DNA from: Labia minor | Taxonomy: Eukaryota; Arthropoda; Insecta; Dermaptera; Spongiphoridae | NCBI GenBank assembly: GCA_963082975.1 | Contig: OY720345.1 | Location: forward strand, 33,426,611-33,490,610 | Direction of reading: 5' to 3' | Length of the DNA: 64,000 nt | Shown: one piece after another, positions 58,453 to 64,000 of the stretch | Layout of the letters: each line of letters starts with the position of its first letter | Numbering within the stretch: the stretch's first letter is position 1 | The notes under the pieces: generated by a model | Told to the model about the DNA's origin: nothing | What the model saw: only the letters and a program-made list of their open reading frames with translations | The model's database searches: none | Position numbers and translations under genes: made by a program

Positions 58453-60562
58453 GTAGTTTCCCTCAACTTCAATACTTATTCCAACAGTCTTCTAATTTAT
58501 GGATCCCTTGACTGTTGTGGTTTTCCATCAGCTATTACCTCTTCGTTTGAAGAAAATCGTTTTCCACGGAGATATTGTTTGAGGTGTGGGAAGAGCCAGA
58601 AGTCGGAGGGAGCTAAATCTTGCGAATAGGCTAGAGGTTGCAACAATTCGTACTTCAATTCAGTTATTTAGCAATGTTTTTTCGAGCTGTCTGCGCAGGT
58701 GCGTTGTTTTGGTGGAAAATGATTTTTTTCTTTTGTAATCCGGATCTTCTTTCACGAATTTTTTTGTCTAATTGATTCAAAAGATTGCAATAATAATCCG
58801 AATTTATTGTCTTGTCAGTTTGGAGGAAATCTATAAACAAAATTCCTTTTGCATCCCAAAAAACTGATGCTTACCCCTTGGATGATTTTTGCACACGAAC
58901 TCGCTTCGGCACAGAAGAGCCGGATTCATACCACTTCTTAGCCTCCTGTTTTAAATCAGTATCATGATGGTAGACACAAGTCTCATCCATTGTGATAAAT
59001 CGACGGATAAAGTCGCTTTAATTCTTCTTAAAATGCTCCGAATATTGCATGCAAAGTCGCACTTGAATGTGTTTTTGCTCCATCGTTAGAGAATGCGGCA
59101 CCCATTTTGCACATAGTTTTTTGAAACCCAAATTATCACTCAAAATATTGCTCACTGTGCCCAATGAAATGCCTAAAGCCTGTGTTAAATCTTTTAGGTC
59201 TAATAATGACGAATAGATGGCGCTCCGCCAACTTATTGAACAACCTAGTACAAAATAATTACAAACATGAATTTATTACAAAACAATTTACTATTCAGTT
59301 ACATTTTGCGCGTGTGAAAAGGGATTTGAAGTAATCGTGATGTAGTATATAAAATTGAACTTTGCTGTTGTAATTGGTCTGATATTTTTATAGAGTGGTA
59401 TAAATATAAAATTTTCGAATTTTCTTGCTCTATCCCCACGTGGTAATAAGTTCAGGACTTTAAAATTTTCATTTTCATTCATTGATGTCTTATAGAAAAT
59501 TTTAAACGGTTCATTTCTGACAATACTCATCCAACATATTTCTAACCAATTTATTGATTCTCCATCAGAATTCTTTGCCCATTTAAAAATTGCGTCTTCT
59601 AATAATTTTGTCGATACAAATTCTTCTTGTCTCATTTCATTTACAATAAAATTATTACCTTTCCGACACTTTTTAATAATCTTGTAGTAATCTTAGAGAA
59701 CGAACAGTAAATTATTTTTTTAATGATAATTCCACCACGCCAAATTCTTGATGTAAGTATAAATTAATGGTTATGCCACTTTCAAACTACACTAATTCTG
59801 AAAACTTATGTGTCAAAAATTTGTCGTATTTGTTTGGATTATAAACATCCTGAAATACTTCAGTGATAAATAACATGAAGTTGTACATGTAACCATGATA
59901 ACCTGTATGAAAATGAAAAACGGAGTTAGCCACTTTCAAAATAAACGGTTCATATATCTTAAATAAATATAAAAATATTAATTTTTTTTTCTTTTTTTAG
60001 AAATACCGAGCGAGAAAAAAGGTAAGTTTTTATTATGATTATTACTTACAGTTAAATCAAATAAAATTGAAATTAAAAAAAGATGCTAATTATAGAGATT
60101 TGGTTTTAAAACTGATTGTTTTTTATGTAAAACAAAAAAACTATTCATTTTGAATATTTAGTCCATATTTTATTGCAATTCTTCTGATTGAGTAATTAAA
60201 TTTACACCAGGGGATTCTGGTTAAAACAATACCTAAAAATTTACAAAAACGTACTATACTTCCTAGGGCTTTAAGAAAGTGTGGAATAATGAAACATTTA
60301 TTTAATAAATATTTGTTCAATTATTATAATAATACAATTATTAGGTAATTGAAAAACACTAAAAGTGATTGAATAATAAATAAAAAAATTTTTATTTTAT
60401 ACACAAATGCACTTTATATTTTAATTAACTTTTATTTATATAATATATTATTAAATAATAATTATAATTTCATAACATGTTTAAATAGAAATTTTTTTAA
60501 TTATTTAAGCAAACAAAGGAGGAAACAAAAAAGGTAAAAAAGGTGGAAAGAAAAAGAAGTAA
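50949..60562 (+). CDS. ten-exon gene of unknown function with Lys/Gly-rich C-terminus
   Basis: I do not recognise this protein. Proposed exons: 50949-50959, 51371-51529, 52695-52835, 55242-55357, 55884-55951, 57342-57443, 57682-57808, 57878-57928, 60001-60021 and 60510-60562. Every intron is GT-AG and every phase matches, giving 282 codons and a stop. The protein would start MDSKDEFGTRIPKESIY and be hydrophilic with no signal or membrane segment. It has a Lys/Glu-rich, probably helical middle (ENEQREKEKIKAFY, then EKQKEKQKQ), a Cys-containing part (CSKCNRPSF), a Pro/Cys stretch (PPCYIPCICPPVG) and a basic tail (KKGKKGGKKKK). Exon 9 is a 21-bp microexon; exons 8 and 9 are in-frame cassettes. 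The first exon is the weakest, resting on an 11-base ATG exon with a GTTAGT donor. Introns hold a hAT-like element, HINE-A copies, a mariner relic and a TIR element. Two other 3' ends are possible (see 60594-61487). Confidence 0.7.
51160..51196. repeat. 37-bp palindrome in intron 1 of the unknown gene
   Basis: Two perfect 18-base arms (TAATCTAAGTTGACTATA and its complement) around a single C. Confidence 0.9.
51565..51928. mobile_element. 364-bp MITE
   Basis: About 28-bp inverted ends AGGGTAAAG(C/T)ATACAGTCG followed by TTGGCCCCCT, one mismatch, flanked by TATAT. Inside, CAGTTATTGGCCCCCT and ATAGTTATTGGCC repeat the terminal motif. Confidence 0.8.
52276..52568. mobile_element. hAT-like MITE in intron 2 of the unknown gene
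   Basis: CAGGGGTCGGCAACC / CAGGTGGCGGCAACC inverted ends, 8-bp flanks AACTATAA / AACTATAG. A second CAGGGGTGAGCACAC head at 52329 suggests a nested piece. Confidence 0.75.
53633..54284 (+). mobile_element. HINE-A copy in the unknown gene's intron 3
   Basis: One ACCG unit lost at the 5' end (TTTTTACCGATGATAG), short core, TGACGTCA at 54026 and 54046, 3' hairpin mutated (CTGGTCACATGTC). Confidence 0.8.
54545..54965 (-). pseudogene. reverse-transcriptase C-terminal fragment
   Basis: The minus strand reads IGLYGPKKDEVTGQWRGLHN, then ELHDLYSSPDIVRVI, RLRWAGPVARMGEERMAKN and a decayed WRNV-AAKNFR end. The best-preserved stretch of the fragment family in the window; no Helitron end nearby. Confidence 0.7.
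55998..56446 (+). mobile_element. internally deleted mariner
   Basis: Inverted ends GAG(A/G)GCAGGTCAATAAG at 55999 and 56443. The remaining transposase end reads PHPLYSSDLVLSDYFLFPNL, GGKRF and later KSYSLEGIKKIEETLG, that is the third-Asp region and C-terminus only, with frameshifts. Confidence 0.75.
56491..57128 (+). mobile_element. HINE-A copy, 5' end trimmed
   Basis: Starts at AGTAAGGGAGGTATTGTTTT, lacking ACCGACCGACG; TGACGTCA at 56905 and 56925; intact 3' hairpin. In the intron before exon 6 of the unknown gene. Confidence 0.8.
58449..59210 (-). pseudogene. mariner transposase relic
   Basis: Reads LGFKKLCAKWVPHSLTMEQK, RFITMDETCVYHHDTD (first Asp kept), ASVFWDAKGILFIDFLQTDK, then IIFHQNNAPAQTARK, where the second catalytic Asp of HQDNAPAH is Asn. 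Stops follow. C-terminal part decayed; no inverted ends found. Confidence 0.8.
59291..59635 (-). CDS. unrecognised 114-aa open frame in the TIR element
   Basis: Starts MRQEEFVSTKLLEDAIFKWA and ends SNPFSHAQNVTE. The upstream minus strand (59930-59790) has another readable stretch, GYHGYMYNFMLFITEVFQDV, separated by stops, so this may be one exon or a fragment of a captured gene. The N-terminal 50 residues faintly recall a BACK domain; I do not rely on that. Confidence 0.3.
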   Translation of the reverse strand: MRQEEFVSTKLLEDAIFKWAKNSDGESINWLEICWMSIVRNEPFKIFYKTSMNENENFKVLNLLPRGDRARKFENFIFIPLYKNIRPITTAKFNFIYYITITSNPFSHAQNVTE

Positions 60563-60593
60563 GGATATAAGTAATCCTAATACTTTTTATAAA

Positions 60594-61487
60594 ATGGCAA
60601 CGAGTTCAACTCAATCTTATGTATCGACACTATCTTCGAATAAACACAAATTATCTTCAGGTATTTATGAATTTTATAATATTTTATTAAAACAGTGTTT
60701 TAGTATTTACGGCGCAATTTTCAATAATAATTTTCATCCCCCCCCCCTCTCCATACCGCATACAATAAAATGAAAAACATTTTACTTTTTTTTTTATATA
60801 CAACCATATTGAAAAAAAAGTCGGAAATGTTATTTGAGAGCCTCTTTATATTCACTGACTTGATCATTTTTTTTAAATAATATTTTCTCTTGGATATGCT
60901 CACGCCCCCCTAGGGGGGGAGGCGCCCCACAGGTTGAGAATCACTGTATTAAAAGATTCTTAATTCTGTTAATTGAACAAATCGACATTTTAGTTATTAT
61001 TTATAGTTGCACTATAACAATTCTTTCAATTTTATTTAATAAAATTAGTTAAATTCTGATTGTAGAAAAATATAAATAGATGATGGTTAAATCATTCATT
61101 TCAATTTAATTTTCCACAATTTAAAAATTTTAAAAATATTTTAAAAAATAGATATTTAAGAATAATTTGATAAAAAACGTTTTTTATTTTTTTGTTCAAA
61201 ATAAAATCAATTCAAAGGCGATCAAATGGAAGATTTTCAAAAAAAATTAAATGGTTGGGATAACAAGGATGCAAATCAGGTTGAAACAAGATCAGTAGGC
61301 ACAATAACACAACCAGTATGTTTTAAAATTATTGAAAATTGTATAAAATTTTATTGAAATATTAATTTTATAAATTGATTTAATTTTCTAGCTAATTATT
61401 AATGACATTTTTACCAAGATAAATTGTCAGAATTTATCAAGAAGAAAAAATAAATATTCACTTGCTTTAAAAGATTTTGAAATATAA
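60594..61487 (+). CDS. three exon-like segments: alternative 3' end of the unknown gene, or a small separate gene
   Basis: Segments 60594-60660, 61218-61315 and 61392-61487 join through GT-AG introns in phases 1 and 0 to an 86-aa frame starting MATSSTQSYVSTLSSNK and ending ALKDFEI. The ATG lies only 31 bases after the stop at 60562. The same frame is open leftwards to the acceptor at 60510, where it overlaps the Lys/Gly tail in another frame. Either the exon at 60510 uses an inner GTAAAA donor at 60534 and splices in phase to 61218 (giving a 337-aa protein), or one base of the A-run in exon 9 is variable or mis-sequenced, or this is a separate small gene. A 254-bp hAT-like element sits in the first of these introns. 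Confidence 0.5.
60693..60946. mobile_element. hAT-like element, 254 bp
   Basis: Starts CAGTGTTTTAG, ends GGTTGAGAATCACTG, perfect 8-bp target duplication TATTAAAA (60685-60692, 60947-60954). The right end matches the MITE at 35082-35295. Confidence 0.8.
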
Positions 61488-62386
61488 TTAAATTATTTTT
61501 TTTTATAAAAAATATACATATTGATATAAGTATATATAATAAATTTTTTTAATTGCACTTAAAGCCCATAAATTCTTTATATATTATCACAGCACCTAAT
61601 AGTAAATATATATTTAGTTTTTAACAGGTAAGTAATTGAAAATAAATTATAAGAATAATTAAGAATATTTTTTCAAATAAATTAAGGAATGTCTTTGTTT
61701 AATTGTTCTGTTTTGTTCACCATTTCATCATAAATCAAATTATAATTTATTTAATACTATTTAGTAATTTCTTTTTATTGATTAAAAAAAAAATAAAGTT
61801 ATAATGATTTTTTTAAAAATATCATCAATCAAATTTCTCAGAATACTATTTAATATAATTCAGTTTGATTAATGAGTTTTGTATAAAATAACTATTTGCT
61901 GTTTTTTTAATTCTCACCTGCTTTATCTTTAAATAATAGGTATATATTAAATAAATATACATATTGCAATCAACCCGGGTATACATTCATATATCATAAA
62001 TTAGAGTAGAAATTATCATATAATTTATAAAATGACTATTTTATTTATATAAACAAGAGAAATTAATTAATATATTTTTATTTATTAATTATAATTATTA
62101 ATAAAATTCATTTTTGAAATTTAATGATAATTTCTAAACTTTAGATCAATGATCCCGTACCGAAATCTGACATATAAATGGAGATTTAGGATATTTTTTA
62201 AGAGGTTATTTATTGAAATAAAATAATTATATAAATAAAATTTAAAACATAATAATCAAATAACATTTTTAAATTAATATTTTACAAGTTTAAGCAATTA
62301 AATTAGAAAAAAAATGTAGAATTTAATTTAAAAAAAATGTTAAGAACCAATGAATTTGAGGAGAAAATTTAAATACTATACTCGAG
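61488..62386. other. AT-rich 3' flank, nothing recognised
   Basis: No exon or repeat supported. Confidence 0.35.
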
Positions 62387-62613
62387 GAGGTAAGAGTTGG
62401 TGCATGAGCCGACCCCCACCCTCGGACAAGCAGTTTCCGCGCTTTCCCCCATCATTCCTACAAAACCACACCGCGCAACTTTGTTACGCATAACAAATTT
62501 TTTATATTTTAGTTTGAGAGAGTAGAAGACTGAGGTGGAGGGGAAATTACTCTAGGAAGGGCTAGCCCCGGCTCTCCTGGCCGCCACCCCTCATGCATCA
62601 ACTCTTAGCTCCC
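62387..62613. mobile_element. GC-rich MITE with inverted ends
   Basis: GGAGGTAAGAGTTGGTGCAT (62387) is inverted at ATGCATCAACTCTTAGCTCC (to 62612), followed on both sides by C-rich sub-ends. Target duplication not clear. Confidence 0.65.
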
Positions 62614-63304
62614 GGACTATAATTAAAGAATTTGTGAAACTAATGTTTTCAAAAAAATTAAACATACGCTTTAGGTCCTCAGATTAAAATTTATAAAGAG
62701 AAACTCACAACAACACAATCATACTTTAAAAGGTTTTTTTTTTATTAACACGAGTATACTAATGAATATGCATCTCTATCAAAAAGTAAATCATATAATT
62801 AATAATTTTTAGAAAATAATCCTTTTTGTTTGCTTATTCCAAAAGAAAATTGTTTTAATAATTGTTTTTATATAATCTTGTTATTTTTTGTTAAGTTAAA
62901 TAAATCATGATCCAATTTCTCTGCTTATTTTTAATTTTTTCATGGTAAACAACCCCTTAATTTCTTACAAAAAGATTTACAGTGGGCGATTTCGGTTTGC
63001 GCTAAGGTTCCAGTTGAGTTAAAGAGATTATTATATACAATTTAGATTTACATAAGTCTCCAAACACACGATCTCTCTACTTTTAGTGAAAACACTTGGC
63101 CAGCACGATCATATGAACTTTCTTTACCAAATGTTTTCCTGAAAAGATGCATATACCATATCCATATAAGTAATATTCAGGGAATCAATTTTTAACGAAA
63201 TTCGGATCATTAATTATGGAGGCACGTGTATTATAACTTTAAGATATGACTATTTGAAAGTTGCCTGTTGACTCTACGCTACGATATACAAGGCCCGCTT
63301 AGAG

Positions 63305-63868
63305 CAGGGGTCGGATAACCTTTTTAGGAAAGAGCCAAATATAAAAATTTTAAAGATCTTGGGGCCAAAAATGTTAGAATATGTATATATTTTACTGTCC
63401 TAACGAAGAATCTAATAAAAAATAAATTTTAAATTAATTAATTAATTAAATAATAGATTTTGCATTAATGTGATGAATTTAATTGTTTTTTTTTTTGAGT
63501 TTTATTTCATCATAATTGGGTACAAAGTTAGTACTTCATATAATTAAAGTGGTTTTCAAATGATCATCTGATAATAATGAAAATACTTCATTTTCACATT
63601 GGTATGTACTTCCAAATACAGAAATAAACCCTCGTGCATATGATTTTAATTGACCGTATTCATTCTCGGAAAGAGATTCATTGATTTGTGTTAGATCCAT
63701 GTACCTTTGAACTTCGTTTTTAGTGTGTCATCAATGACTCCTAAATGAAGTTCTGACAGAAGTTCGTCAATCGTACACTCAAATGGATTTTGAAATAGGA
63801 AAATTTATTTTGCATTTGCATCAAAAATGACATTATTTATGGATTTGGCCCGCGGACCGTAGTCTTTG
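63305..63868 (-). mobile_element. hAT element remnant
   Basis: Left end CAGGGGTCGGATAACC preceded by GCTTAGAG; right side GGCCCGCGGACCGTAGTC with the last bases lost, followed by GCTCTAGAG. The GCGGACCG subterminal sequence is common in hAT non-autonomous elements. Confidence 0.6.
63536..63785 (-). pseudogene. hAT transposase C-terminal (dimerisation) fragment
   Basis: The minus strand reads GFISVFGSTYQCENEVFSLL, then SDDHLKTTLII and a stop at 63536; the VFGSTYxCE box is the hAT dimerisation motif. Upstream, in another frame, NPFECTIDELLSELHLGVID resembles the preceding region. A frameshift lies between them; the catalytic core is absent. Confidence 0.7.
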
Positions 63869-64000
63869 CTCTAGAGGGTGGCAAACTGGACATTTATCCA
63901 AAGCGACGAATCTGATGGGCGGCATTTTGGTTATGAATGTAATAGATTTTACGAATATAAGGGCGGAAATTTATTCTATTGGTCGGGGCGTCATAAATGC

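Larger units (their letters stand above)
58075..59957. mobile_element. candidate 1.9-kb TIR element in intron 8 of the unknown gene
   Basis: Inverted ends ATATGA(G/A)CCGTTTATTTT continuing GAAAGTGGC, about 25 bp with one mismatch. The TTTTGAAAGTGG core also occurs internally at about 58287-58300 and 59772-59784. Holds a (CT)n tract (58422-58449), a mariner relic and an unrecognised minus-strand frame. No known transposase of its own. Confidence 0.5.

Noticed and set aside
59291..59635. BACK-domain (BTB/kelch) gene
   Set aside because: Similarity is faint and only over 50 residues; no BTB or kelch part found nearby.
44253..60562. AANAT-like gene and ten-exon gene as one transcript
   Set aside because: The AANAT-like frame ends with a stop and complete C-terminus at 48612; no splice donor continues it.

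Overview
The window is about 75-80 % A+T by eye, with genes split into short exons by GT-AG introns and crowded with decayed transposons. The genes and the mobile-element mix (secreted alpha-carbonic anhydrases, an arylalkylamine-type GNAT acetyltransferase, a Jockey-clade retrotransposon, mariner/Tc1, hAT, Helitron and DINE-like elements) indicate an insect nuclear genome. I cannot name the species. A very AT-rich insect such as a parasitoid wasp would fit, but that is a guess.

Host genes are visible only after splicing by eye. (1) A complete seven-exon secreted alpha-carbonic anhydrase lies on the minus strand at 34063-21908 (281 aa, all splice phases consistent). (2) The first two exons of a tandem paralogue lie at 9084-9000 and 733-575; the rest is beyond the left edge. 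(3) A two-exon arylalkylamine-N-acetyltransferase-like gene runs on the plus strand, 44253-48612 (215 aa). (4) A ten-exon plus-strand gene of unknown function runs 50949-60562, with conserved splice phases and a Lys/Gly-rich end. (5) Three further exon-like segments at 60594-61487 are either its alternative 3' end or a small separate gene.

Region 1-11 kb and region 25.2-37.7 kb are two copies of the same segment (exons 1-2 of the carbonic anhydrase, its long first intron and 5' flank). Each copy was later invaded by different elements, so each serves as the empty site of the other. Copy A received a Ginger-like TIR element (2279-3297), a 4.6 kb Helitron (4213-8861) carrying a mariner and a reverse-transcriptase fragment, and a DUF4817-type Tc1/mariner element (9544-10705). 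Copy B received a full-length Jockey-type retrotransposon with two intact ORFs (27877-33607, minus, 10-bp target duplication).

The rest is dominated by two or three families of short non-autonomous elements that share the DINE-1/HINE plan (sub-terminal inverted repeats, a tetranucleotide or dinucleotide microsatellite core, and a 3' hairpin). Family A has about 11 copies and carries a pair of TGACGTCA palindromes. There are also five Helitron 3' ends, six small elements with 8-bp duplications typical of hAT, several mariner relics with deleted or mutated catalytic residues, two tRNA-like SINE heads, and long AT-rich stretches in which I see nothing. Most long open frames in the window are translations of repeats.
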